Source: Caprella mutica (Eukaryota > Arthropoda > Malacostraca > Amphipoda > Caprellidae). From it: DNA of 64,000 bases. Every line of letters starts with the position of its first letter. The first letter of the stretch is position 1. The DNA lies in contig CANNZV010000117.1 in assembly GCA_947561585.1 (NCBI GenBank), positions 393,546 to 457,545 on the forward strand, given 5' to 3'. Below are positions 36,955-47,305 of this stretch, one piece after another. Position numbers and translations under genes: made by a program. Below the pieces are notes generated by a model. That model was not told the DNA's origin. It worked only from the letters and a program-made list of their open reading frames with translations, and did no database searches.

Positions 36955-38660
36955 TTGGAGTAATGTTTTGATATTGGAGCAATGTTGTAATATTGGAGCA
37001 ATGTTGTAATATTGGAGCAATGTTGTAATATTGGAGCAATGTTGTAATATTGGAGCAATGTTGTAATATTGGAGCAATGTTGTAATATTGGAGCAATGTT
37101 GTAACAATATTGGGACACTGTTGTAACAATATTGGAGCAATGTTGTAATATTTGAGGTATACTAGGACAGAGTATCGAAAGACAAGGTATCGAAAGACAG
37201 AGTATCGAAAGACAGAGTATCGAAAGACAGAGTATCGAAAGACAAAGTATCGAAAGACAGAGTATCGAAAGACAAGGTATCGAAAGACAGAGTATCGAAA
37301 GACAGAGTATCGAAAGACAGAGTATCGAAAGACAAAGTATCGAAAGACAGAGTATCGAAAGACAAGGTATCGAAAGACAGAGTATCGAAAGACAAAGTAT
37401 CGAAAGACAGAGTATCGAAAGACAGAGTATCGAAAGACAAAGTATCGAAGGACAAAGTATCGAAAGACAGAGTATCGAAAGACAAAGTATCGAAGGACAA
37501 AGTATCGAAAGACAGAGTATCGAAAGACAAAGTATCGAAAAACAAGGTATCGAAGGACAGAGTATCGAAAGACAGAGTATCGAAAGACAAAGTATCGAAA
37601 GACAGAGTATCGAAAGACAAGGTATCGAAAGACAGAGTATCGAAAGACAAAGTATCGAAAGACATAGTATCGAAAGACAGAGTATCGAAAGACAAAGTAT
37701 CGAAGGACAAAGTATTGAAAGACAGAGTATCGAAAGACAAAGTATCGAAGGACAAAGTATCGAAAGACAGAGTATCGAAAGACAAAGTATCGAAGGACAA
37801 AGTATCGAAAGACAGAGTATCGAAAGACAAAGTATCGAAAAACAAGGTATCGAAAGACAAAGTATCGAAAGACAGAGTATCGAAAGACAAGGTATCGAAA
37901 GACAGAGTATCGAAAGACAAAGTATCGAAAGACAGAGTATCGAAAGACAAAGTATAGAAAGACAAAGTATCGAAAGACAAAGTATCGAAGGACAAAGTAT
38001 AGAAAGACAAAGTATCGAAAGACATAGTATCGAGAGACAAAGTATCGAATGACAGAGTATCGAAAGACAAAGTATCAAAAATTTGTTCGAATTTATAATA
38101 ATGGATAATTGATCGAATAGAAAATTTCGATACTTTGTCTTTCGATACTTTGTCTTTCGATACTTTGTCTTTCGATACTTTTTCTTTCGATACTCTGTCA
38201 TTCGATACTTAGTCTTTCGATACTCTGTCTATTGATACTCTGTCTTTCGATACTCTGTCTGCACACCAATATTGGAGCAACATTGTAACAATATTGGGAC
38301 AATGTTGTAATATTGGTGCAATATTGTAACAATATTGGGACAATGTTGTAACAATATTGGAGCAATGTTGTAACAATATTGGGACAATGTTGTAACAATA
38401 TTGGAGCAATGTTGTAACAATATTGGGACAATGTTGTAACAATATTGGGACAATGTTGTAACAATATTGGAGCAATGTTGTAACAATATTGGGACAATGT
38501 TGTAACAATATTGGAGCAATGTTGTAACAATATTGGGACAATGTTGTAACAATATTGGAGCAATGTTGTAACAATATTGGGACAATGTTGTAACAATATT
38601 GGGACAATGTTGTAACAATATTGGGACAATGTTGTAACAATATTGGAGCAATGTTGTAAC
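36955..38660. repeat. 19/22-bp minisatellite (GGAGCAATGTTGTAACAATATT), split by element C
   Basis: The units GGAGCAATGTTGTAATATT (19 bp, left part 36955-37147) and GGGACAATGTTGTAACAATATT (22 bp, right part 38268-38660) point the same way. The fold-back element at 37156-38267 inserted into this pre-existing array. Units on the right alternate GGAGCAATG and GGGACAATG. Confidence 0.92.
37156..38267. mobile_element. fold-back element C with minisatellite arms (1112 bp)
   Basis: The left arm (about 37165-38075) is some 60 copies of the 15-bp unit GACAGAGTATCGAAA. A short loop holds a small palindrome (TCAAAAATTTGTTCGAA ... TCGAATAGAAAATTTCGA). The right arm (38128-38258) holds about nine inverted copies. 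The caps are GGTATACTAG on the left and GGTGTGCA read inward from the right. Flanks AATATTTGA (37147-37155) and AATATTGGA (38268-38276) match at 8 of 9 positions, consistent with a 9-bp target duplication inside the host array. Non-coding; the long open frames on both strands come from the 15-bp period. Confidence 0.85.
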
Positions 38661-38755
38661 AAAATTTAACTGAAAACTGAAGAGTTTTCTTCAATTAATT
38701 GTAATGTTTTTTCCATAATACTAATTATGTTAACGTGTTACATGACTTAGATTTG

Positions 38756-38875
38756 ATTCAAAGTGTACACATTTATTCAAAGTGTACACATTTATTCAAA
38801 GTGTATACATTTATTCAAAGTGTATACATTTATTCAAAGTGTATACATTTATTCAAAGTGTATACATTTATTTTT
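38756..38875. repeat. 19-bp tandem repeat (ATTCAAAGTGTATACATTT)
   Basis: About six clean head-to-tail units; the first two have ACACATTT instead of ATACATTT. Confidence 0.93.
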
Positions 38876-38884
38876 CAAAGGTAA

Positions 38885-40325
38885 CTATAGTCAAACTATT
38901 AACTTAAAAATATAACCAAACTAATCTTCAGCAATTTTGTTTTCGTATACAATTGTTATTTTTGAAATTCTTAAATTTCAATTAAAAATTAATAAATATG
39001 CAACAATATGCTGAATAGGTATTTGTGTTGCAGCTCATTTCAGCACAAAATAATCCTTTTGAAGACTGTTTAAGGGGTTCAATACCCTTCAGAATGTTTC
39101 AATAGTCTGATAGTTCTGAGATATGGTTTACATAATTTTGAAACAGGAAGTCAATTATAAAGAGTTTTTTTAATAGAAAACGAATAATTTAGGGGTGACT
39201 TTAAAGATTTATATCAGCTTCACATTTTCAGTTAGAAGGACGTGACATAGCTGTTTCACGATATAAGAATGAGTTATTTGAAATTGAAAGTTTATTTTAG
39301 AGATTAGGAAACTATTTTTTTTGGAATACCCTACTTTTAGCATATTTTTTTCAAAAATCTAACAAAAATTTTATTTCTAATTCAAATATCTAAAAGATCC
39401 TAATTTTATGTTATAGAGCACCGCTTTTTATTTCAAACTATCCCTGCCAAGTCTCCCTGCACATATATGGACAGAGATAAAGAGCGTCAACAATCCAACA
39501 CATAAGTCTTCAGGAGAGACTGAAATATCTCTACCATCAGATCACTTCGTTCTAAAAGGATGCGTCACTCAGACTAGAAAGATAATCTTCGTCGTACAAT
39601 AGTCACTGTAGCACTGATTTCAGTACAGGGATGTTTATAGTCTAACTACTGCACACCATTTGAGGTATGGAAGAATGATGCGTTCCCGGCTGCCCCGCCA
39701 TTTATCATCCCCATCGTACGCGCTACAGGCAAGCTATGACTGTAATATTTACAGAACACCCGCAAAAGGAATGAAGTTAATTATCAAGCTTGTGAAATTA
39801 AAAATATTTTTTCAACATGGCACTTTACCAGCACTTCAGTATTCATTTGAATTAACTTTCAGTTTAGCAATTAGTGAGACTTACCCACTTTCATTCACTC
39901 TATGATTCTTGAATTAAATCTTTCAGTATTTTAGCAAGAGTTTTATAAGTTCCGAAATTAAATATATGTAATAATATTTCACGCATTGGTATGATCAGAT
40001 CATAAAATATTATGAGGAGAGCCATCTTAATCGGAAGAATGCAATTCTTCTCATGGTATGAGACTAAATTGAGAAGCATATCGTCTAAAACCACAGCATA
40101 AGCTCTTCTTATATCTTATTGAGAGACCCGTAATAATCTTCTAAGACCCCAAGATACGTTCCTGTCTGAGTATATGAGAGGATCTCTGCGACAGTTTGCA
40201 TCCATAGTTACGGAGTCAATTTGTCGCCTGATGAGGCAGTATTAAGGGATAACAAAATACGCAACACACATTGCATGCTGAGAAGATTACAGAGCAGCAC
40301 AACGGTTTGCGTCACGATTTTTGTA
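38885..40325. other. stretch without a recognised gene
   Basis: Mixed composition. The GC-richer part at 39420-39780 has no recognisable coding motif. Confidence 0.4.
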
Positions 40326-40329
40326 CGCA

Positions 40330-40570
40330 TACAAGTTTAATTACGATCAATATGATGTAAATAAATTAAATAATATACAATATAGAGTAAACAAGTTTAA
40401 TTATATACAATTTGGTGTAAACAAGTTTTATTATAAGCAAGTGGTGTAAACAAGTTTATTATAAACAATATGATGTAAATAAATTTAATTACGATCAATA
40501 TGAAGTAAACAAGATTAATTAAGAATAATATGAAGTAAATAAGTTTATTATAAACAATATGGTGTAAATT
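40330..40570. repeat. about 30-bp tandem repeat (GTAAACAAGTTTAATTATAA)
   Basis: About eight diverged units of GTAAACAAGTTTAATTATAA plus ACAATATGAT. The array is old, to judge from the substitutions between units. Confidence 0.85.
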
Positions 40571-40574
40571 GTAA

Positions 40575-41500
40575 TATATATTAGCTAGGGTAAAATTAAT
40601 ATATATTCAGTTTTTCTTGTACGTCCAATGCCAGTTTTCTAATGGAATAACTTTTACAATTTAATAATAATTTTCACTATTGATTTGAGGCCTTAAATTT
40701 AAATTATTTTTTTCTCAACACAATCCTATTTGTTCCTAAATTAACGAATTATCTTCTGCAATTGCTAAATAAATAGTAACAAACAAACCAAACAACAATT
40801 TGACATAAATTCTTAGTACTGGGAAATTCGAAATCCAAGCAAGGATTCAAGGTGATGATTTCTGAACACTCGGAAAGTATATTTCGGATTCATTTCCTAG
40901 CAAATAATTAGAATTAAGTTTCGATTGGGAAACTTTGTGCTTCGTAACAAAAAATGACCAGAAACATCAAATAATTTGCAAAGTTCCGCTCGAAACTGCT
41001 CGAAGTCTGCAACGGAGATAGGATTTCGACCAGTTGTTCGAAGAAGGAATTTGTTGCTTGATTGGAGGATTTCGAATTAGTGTGCTATCTGCATGAAAGA
41101 TCATCCTAAAAAGGGTCGGCAGGTTGATGGATTAATGATACGAATCGATACCGAAGACCTTTATGAGACCATCCGTAAAATGAAGTCAAATTGAATAATG
41201 AAAACTGCAAATAAAACTCGGAGATTATTATGATATAGTAAATTATCTAGCTAATAATCGACGTATATTAATAGAATCAAGAATATGCACCCAGGGGCTC
41301 TATCCTGAAGCTGTCTGTGGTGAATGGTAGAGAAAGGGGGTGGCGTCCTTTCATCCCTGAACTAATGTTATTTGAATAATGTGTTGTCTCTTTTAATCTT
41401 TATTATTTTGTTAAAACGCTACTTGCAGTTTTAGAGGACATTGCTAGGGTTATGCTCTTCAACTACGAAGTCTTAGATTTTTGTGTTAGGTAGGCTCGTA
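40575..41500. other. stretch without a recognised gene
   Basis: No supported gene, RNA or repeat. Confidence 0.4.
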
Positions 41501-41510
41501 GGCTTCATTT

Positions 41511-41576
41511 ACTATCACCTCTCCATTTACTATCACCTCTCCATTTACTATCACCTCTCCATTTACTATCGCTTCT
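41511..41576. repeat. 18-bp tandem repeat (CCATTTACTATCACCTCT)
   Basis: About 3.5 nearly identical units, lying just upstream of the dispersed-repeat tail. Confidence 0.9.
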
Positions 41577-41699
41577 TCATTCTCGTCTTCAATCCGTGAG
41601 TACAGTTACCGGTGCTTGTGTCCCTTTACGTTACATTCCTTGGTAAGTGACTGCATTCACAGAGTAGCTTCTATGGTGGTAGGCAACTTATTTCATGAA

Positions 41700-41805
41700 G
41701 CCACTTTTCTTTCTGGCCACTTCTTCCAGTCCCTTCTATTTAATTTCCTTTTGACGTCAGCGATATTACCTTTGGTTCCGGAGCAGACGTTAAACCCCTG
41801 CAAAA
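41700..41805 (+). repeat. dispersed repeat 3' end (GAGCAGACGTTAAACCCC), copy 3
   Basis: TTTCCTTTTGACGTCAGCGA, then TTCCGGAGCAGACGTTAAAC. It is alignable over about 70 bases with 32565-32630 and over about 40 with 1910-1955. The 3' edge is followed by A-rich sequence. Confidence 0.5.
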
Positions 41806-41809
41806 TTAA

Positions 41810-42890
41810 TTAGAGAAATAATTAAACATTGAAGTTGCTGGGATATTGCAATTCTATTCTTCTATTACTAACTAAAATAATAGACTCTTATAACCACCTC
41901 AGACTCAATAAATTGGTATAATTAAATTGGCTTTCTTGCTCCATACGTGTCAGCACTTTTACTCGGTTAATTACCACGGACTTGTAAGGCCACTGATATA
42001 TTTATTTATTTATTTCTACTAGCAATAAAGGTTCTATAGAATGGCCTCTTACAGTATAAACTTAGCTTTTACATAAAACTGGGATTGCAAAAAGAACAAA
42101 AATAAATTTTTCGCATGTATAATAAATAATAAAGTAATATTAACAGTGAAATCTGTAATTTATATATAATAAATGTTTTAAAAATAAGGAAATAAAAAGA
42201 TTATTACTATATTTTTTCATGAATTGATTGTTACCTGAAATATTTAAAAATCAGATTAAATACCTTGAATGTTGTACTCTTTTCTCCTAATTAATTCGGG
42301 TATAAAGACCAATTCCATCCACTTCATTAATTAAAATATCTTCAATTATCCCTCAGAAATTTCTAATTAACGACGTGATCCTTTCTCCCTGCAGAACATT
42401 GTCCACACCGTAAGTTTTGTGTTCCATTTGAGATCTCAATGTTGGCAGGACATTAAGAACCTTTGTTTATAAACCTGTCTCATTTGTTCTTCCGAGTGAG
42501 TTGATTCTCCTGAATGGAAATGTGAATGTTCCGCCATTTCTGGCCAGACTCTGAAATTAGGAACTCTTTGCGACTGAAGTTATGACAGATAAATAATTCT
42601 TCTTCTTCTTCTTTTGAGTGAACATAAGTAAGTTGGAGAGGAGTTAAGATGAATAGCAGTTGTTATATTTTATTTTTTACTAAATATATAAAATACGCAT
42701 ACTGGAAAGTTGAATGTATGTAGGCAAATTCAAGTCAAGCAAATTGAAAAAGATATCAAAATTGTATCCTAAATCTTTTTCGTTTTACATATTTTTCGTG
42801 TACAGTATTAAAACTATTGTTATTTTTTTCAAAAAATCAGCTTTTTAGTTACTATACTTTCGACGTCTAATTACAATTATTCAATTTTAA
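41810..42890. other. AT-rich stretch without a recognised gene
   Basis: Contains only a short TTTA run near 42000 and a CTT run at 42598. Nothing else is supported. Confidence 0.4.
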
Positions 42891-42896
42891 TTCAAA

Positions 42897-43213
42897 TTTG
42901 TCCCAATATTGCCAATGTTGTCCCAATATTACCAATGTTGTCCAGATATTGTCAGTGTTGTCCCAATATTGCCAAAGTTGTCCCAATATTGCCAATGTTG
43001 TCCCAATATTACCAATGTTGTCCCAATATTGCCAATGTAGTTCCAATATTGCCAATGTTGTCCCAATATTGCTAATGTTGTCCCAATATTGTCAATGCTG
43101 TCCCAATATTGCCAATGTAGTTCCAATATTGCCAATGTTGTCCCAATATTGTCAATATTGTCCCAATATTGACAATGTTGTCCCAATATTGCCAATGTTG
43201 TCCCAATATGGCC
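42897..43213. repeat. 20-bp minisatellite (TTGTCCCAATATTGCCAATG)
   Basis: About 16 units. The 14-bp core TTGTCCCAATATTG is the exact complement of the core of the array at 38268-38660 (CAATATTGGGACAA), so the two arrays are inverted relatives 4.3 kb apart. Confidence 0.93.
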
Positions 43214-43620
43214 CAAGAAACATTGCTATCTGAGTAGATTGAAGATTAAACTCTTTCTCAAATTCCAAAATTTCAAGATAACTAATTAACCATAAATGGA
43301 TTCCAACTGAAAGAAAACTACAAGATGCTTTTAAGAATTTCAAAATCATTCTATTCAATATATAAATATATAAATATATATTTCCTGGGATATGATGTGA
43401 AGCAGCAGAGGGTTCTTGGAAAATATTCTCTTATCAGGAGTGAACAAGGCTCTCGTTTGCATATCTATTGGATCACCTCCCATTCTGTTTGTCTTCCCTG
43501 GTACACCCTATAACAACGCATTGCGACAATTTTTAACTCGCACATTTTATATCCATGGGAACAGGACTCATATATTGACTAACTCAATGAGCGAAAATTA
43601 TAAATAACAATACTATTATT
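43214..43620. other. stretch without a recognised gene
   Basis: Short open frames only. The sequence GGTACACCCTATAACA at 43500 also occurs at 30139, possibly an element end. Confidence 0.35.
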
Positions 43621-43798
43621 AGGGTTGTGACAATATACTTTTAAAATCATAGATATTTAGAATATCACAGACGAATCGGAAGGACATGGTATCGAATACC
43701 ATAAACTGCTGGTATAGAATGATTCAATACTGCTTATTTCTCTCAGTCTATAATATTTCCATTATCTATGATTTTAAAAGCATATTGTCACAACCCTA
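43621..43798. mobile_element. hAT-like MITE, 178 bp
   Basis: Inverted ends of about 35 bp: AGGGTTGTGACAATATAC plus TTTTAAAATCATAGAT on the left, with one or two differences on the right. The start AGGGTTGTG resembles hAT termini, but I cannot confirm an 8-bp target duplication. A partial copy is at 44698-44798. Confidence 0.75.
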
Positions 43799-44032
43799 GT
43801 TTTCATTATACTTGGTCTTACTATAATCGGTTTGCAAGATAATCAGTCATGGTATATACTGGATATAATGCTTTTGTCCAATTGAAAACATTATAATGTA
43901 GTGTGCGAATTTTAACCAAATAAGTAGATGTGTTTTGTCGTTCCCGGTAATTGTTATTGTAAATAGGAGATAAAATGGAAGATTAGATTATCTAGTTAAA
44001 ATGGAGGGGAGAGATGGGGGTGGCGCTGCCTG

Positions 44033-44226
44033 CACTGAGAATTTTTTTTATTGATTGACTCTACCTGAGTCAATCTGACTATGAACTAGGAGTCAATATG
44101 ACTCTTGTTTTTGAGTGGATGTATTAAGATGAGTCAAACATTAAGATGAGTCAAATTAACTCACATTTTGAGTCGGTTTTGGAACAATCTGAAAACTCAA
44201 ATTTTGAGTCAATTTTTCAGTGTGAT
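44033..44226. mobile_element. short element with CACTGAGAA ends and AGTCAA repeats
   Basis: Left end CACTGAGAATTTTTT, right end AATTTTTCAGTG. The inside holds at least eight copies of GAGTCAA or its complement. Similar in plan to the 489-bp element at 7157. Confidence 0.6.
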
Positions 44227-44229
44227 CCA

Positions 44230-44697
44230 CAAACTGTTGTAATTTGGGTTGTTAATTTTTCTTCTTTTTTACCATTATTTGCTGTTAAATACAGTTCTGG
44301 AGACATTACATAATATTTTTTAGGTGAAATATTTTAAATAGGGTAAACCGCCATGGTACTTTACAGATGTCAGAAAATGAAAATACAGATTTATACATTT
44401 ATTTGCATTTTAAATCTATATGCTCATATAATAAATAAGTAAACAATAAAATCAGAGGGATGAAAATTAAGAAAGAACTAAATATAAACAGAGAGAAATA
44501 AAAAGTATGAAGGAAAACTGATCGATTGAGGGTCGCAATTGAACTTTAAAATAGAGAAAATTAAAAGTAATGAAAAAAATATTTATGAAAAAATATTCAT
44601 CATATTACTTCAGCATCAACACATAAACTGAACACGAATTTAATTAATAATAAAATTTTAATTATAGAAAATAGAAACTGATTGTTTATAGCTAGAA
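44230..44697. other. AT-rich stretch without a recognised gene
   Basis: Nothing supported between the element at 44033 and the partial MITE at 44698. Confidence 0.4.
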
Positions 44698-44798
44698 TAC
44701 TATATACCGCTGGTGTGAAACGATTCAATGCTCTTTAATTCTCTCCGTCTATAATATTTTCGGGATCTATGATTTTAAAAGCATATTTTCACAGCCCT
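44698..44798. mobile_element. partial copy of the 178-bp hAT-like MITE
   Basis: Matches the right two-thirds of 43621-43798 (CCGCTGGTGTGAAACGATTC ... TCTATGATTTTAAAAGCATA, ending CAGCCCTAA). The left end is missing. Confidence 0.75.
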
Positions 44799-44808
44799 AA
44801 GGCCCCCT

Positions 44809-45016
44809 TCACACTTGCGTTTCTCAACGCCGCGTTAGATAAAATGCTCATGGCAAAAAGTTTAGCTGCAATTAATTTTATCGGAGCCCTTCACACTTGC
44901 GCCTTTTTTTACCAGCATTTTTTCTAACGCGAAATAGCTCAATCCCCAGCTAAAATACGAGCAGAATTTTAAATGCTGGAACTTTAGCATGATACAAATG
45001 TCTATTGTACCGTTCA
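44809..45016. mobile_element. degenerate MITE cluster (GGAGCCCTTCACACTTGCG type), part 1
   Basis: CCCCCTTCACACTTGCGTTTC, CGGAGCCCTTCACACTTGCG and a weaker CCGTTCACATTTGCG occur within 200 bases. The first 85 bases are repeated in the same orientation at 45831-45915. These are terminal-repeat motifs of a Harbinger/P-like MITE group. Confidence 0.55.
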
Positions 45017-45170
45017 CATTTGCGTTTTTTTTCACTGCTGGGATTGCATACATACACAAAACTTTTGACGAAAATAAGACGAAAAATTGAAAAATAATTG
45101 TCTACAATGGTTATCATTTTATACCCACAAAACAAAGGTCCCTGGCAATTTTGATAGAGTTGTAAAAGTT

Positions 45171-45303
45171 ATGTAAGATATGAATTATCGGACAGTTACA
45201 CATATTCGATCATATAAGGAAAAGTCTATAATTAATATGATATTTTAACTCGTTATTTGTTGATGATCGAAAATGTGGAACTGATCGATAAATGAGAACA
45301 TAC
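45171..45303. mobile_element. MITE family 1, copy 5 (decayed)
   Basis: GAATTATCGGACAGTTACAC on the left and GTGGAACTGATCGATAAATG on the right, in family order. The loop is short. Confidence 0.7.
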
Positions 45304-45308
45304 CATTA

Positions 45309-45570
45309 TCATGCCAAATCACTTTTTTGATAAGCAGAGAAAATGAAAACCAGAGAAAATGATAACCAAATGAAATGAAAAACAGAGGAAATGATAACCA
45401 GAGGAAATGATAACCAGAGGAAATGATAACCAGAGGAAATGATAACCAGAGAAAATGATAACCAGATAAAATGATAACCAGAGAAAATGATAACCAGAGA
45501 AAATGATAACCAGAGAAAATGATAACCACAGAAAATGATAACCAGAGAAAATGATAACAAGAGAAAAATG
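45309..45570. repeat. 16-bp minisatellite (AAAATGATAACCAGAG)
   Basis: About 16 units, all one way. No inverted partner in the window. The complement starts GGTTATCATTTTCTCT. Confidence 0.93.
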
Positions 45571-45632
45571 TTAAGATGAGCATTTTTTTCTAACGCAAGT
45601 GTGAACACACGCCAAATGAGCATTTTTTCTAA

Positions 45633-45812
45633 GGGCTCAAACACACTACAAGCGGCGCGGAGCGGTGCGAGTGTCATTAATTTTGTTTGGTATTCGTATG
45701 CAGAGACGCTTGGCTGTTCACACTGCGATCGGAGCGGTGCTGCAATAAAACAATACTATTAATTGCGCTCTTCTCCGCACTGCTCCGCTCCGCTTTTAGA
45801 GTGTACGTACCC
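45633..45812. mobile_element. Harbinger-like MITE, 180 bp, TAA target duplication
   Basis: The ends GGGCTCAAACACACTACAAG and GGGTACGTACACTCTAAAAG (right end read inward) run into the shared GCGGAGCGG block. TAA flanks both sides (45630-45632 and 45813-45815). Removing the element joins CATTTTTTCTAA to CGCGGCGTTTCTC, which is the sequence order of the surrounding older MITE. Confidence 0.8.
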
Positions 45813-45830
45813 TAACGCGGCGTTTCTCAA

Positions 45831-45960
45831 CGCCGACTTTAAAAAAATGCTCATGGCAAAAAGTTTAGCTACAATTGATATTTACGGAGCCCTTCACACT
45901 TGCGTTATAAAAAAGGCAGGTCAAAAAGAGGCCCAAGTGCATGTGAAGGGCTCCGTTAAA
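45831..45960. mobile_element. degenerate MITE cluster, part 2
   Basis: Repeats the 44820-44905 sequence (TTTCTCAACGCCG, ATGCTCATGGCAAAAAGTTT, GGAGCCCTTCACACTTGCG), then ends in a palindrome ACGGAGCCCTTCACA ... TGTGAAGGGCTCCGT at 45885-45957. Confidence 0.6.
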
Positions 45961-46109
45961 ATCATGAACATTTTTATTAGATCTACCGAATAAAATAAAA
46001 TAATGTTTGAGGCAAAAGTAAGAAAGATGTTCAGAAGGAACTACATTTATCGCACTGTTGCACAGTATTGATGGATTTAATGTTAAAGCGTATAGAAACA
46101 AGTATATGC

Positions 46110-46256
46110 ATGGTTTTGCGTGGGATCAACAGAACGGTTAGATGGTTCCTGTGGTGGGCCGCAGGATCATGGGTCTTGCGTGGGCCGATTCGCGTTGGGC
46201 CAAAGGAGCGATAAAGCCCGCGTGGTACCGTCGGCACGCGTTATTCCGCGCGTAAG
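46110..46256 (+). other. isolated GC-rich, CpG-rich block with a 37-codon open frame
   Basis: About 145 bases of clearly higher GC in AT-rich surroundings. A short frame from ATG at 46142 reads MVPVVGRRIMGLAWADSRWA and ends in TAA at 46253. The sequence GCGC|GTAAGT at the end could equally be a splice donor (GT at 46252). I recognise no protein, and the minus strand is open too. It may be a small CpG exon, an element fragment or a transferred piece. Confidence 0.3.
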
Positions 46257-46259
46257 TTT

Positions 46260-47305
46260 TGTTTTGATTTATTACATGATTTATATGATTTATGAAAGTA
46301 AAATTTTATATGATTTATTAATTATTAACAATAGTACTACGAATCTATGACAGTAAAATTATGCATACTATTACAGAAGCAGGTTGAATCATTCTTAATT
46401 TTCATGATTATGCGTATATTTTCATCATTGTACGACACTATGCATGATATTTGTACCATGGTTACATAGTACTATCTCTCTATATAATAAAGACCCTAGT
46501 GAATATATATAAATATATTTCGTGCCCCACATCATGCTTTAATTAAATGAGAATAAATGAAGAATGAAGCCATGATACACACGGGAATATATTGAAATGG
46601 TATTTAATTTTATGTTCTTATTCCATGTGAAATGTAATTAAATGTCAATAAATAGGTATATCTGAAGACACGGACCATAGTTACACTAATATAAATATCA
46701 ATGAAAACCTGTTATTTTTAACGGGAAAATACACTAGTAGGACTATTAATGGATTTATCATTCATAATATGTATATTCATTGAGAGAGGATACATTTTTG
46801 TAGAACACCTTCAAGAATTTATGGTCCTGCCTGCAGGAATACTTTCTCCAGTTTTGTTCACAAAAATCCTGATAAAATCTTTGGCATTCACCTTAGGGAC
46901 AAATTGACGGGAATGAGTTGTAAATTGTCTAAATTGGATAAGAGATTGGACGGATCTGTTGTTTGGGGAAGAAACTTCCAATTTACATTTGATAAATGAC
47001 AAATTATTCAATGGAATTTCATCCTAATATAACTTTATATGGAAATAACGCCAGGCAATGCTTAAATGCAATAACAAAATTGAAATAATAGCATTGGATA
47101 AATAGGAATATTGAAACAACGAACAATATAATGCTTATACAAAATAAACTCATCAATAACATGCTATTCAATTATTATTTAATCTTCTATATTTTCATAT
47201 ACAGTTTTTATATATTATTCTACTAATCATCATCTTGTGTCTTTGATTAATGCTCTTGATATGAAATTAATAATAATACTATTATTATACATTGTAGTTT
47301 GAAGC
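46260..47305. other. stretch without a recognised gene
   Basis: AT-rich apart from a 66-codon minus-strand frame at 46811-47011 with protein-like composition but no recognised domain. Confidence 0.35.

Noticed and set aside
36948..38201. Ser/Leu/Cys and Asp/Thr/Leu repeat proteins on both strands (up to 417 codons)
   Set aside because: They come from the 15-bp unit of fold-back element C, with 15 being a multiple of three; open on both strands at once.
42867..43233. Repeated short-motif array considered as CRISPR
   Set aside because: Units are contiguous without unique spacers, and the genome is eukaryotic; the same applies to all arrays in the window.
46811..47011. 66-codon minus-strand frame with protein-like composition
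   Set aside because: I briefly considered a retroelement fragment, but no diagnostic motif is present and no neighbouring frame continues it.
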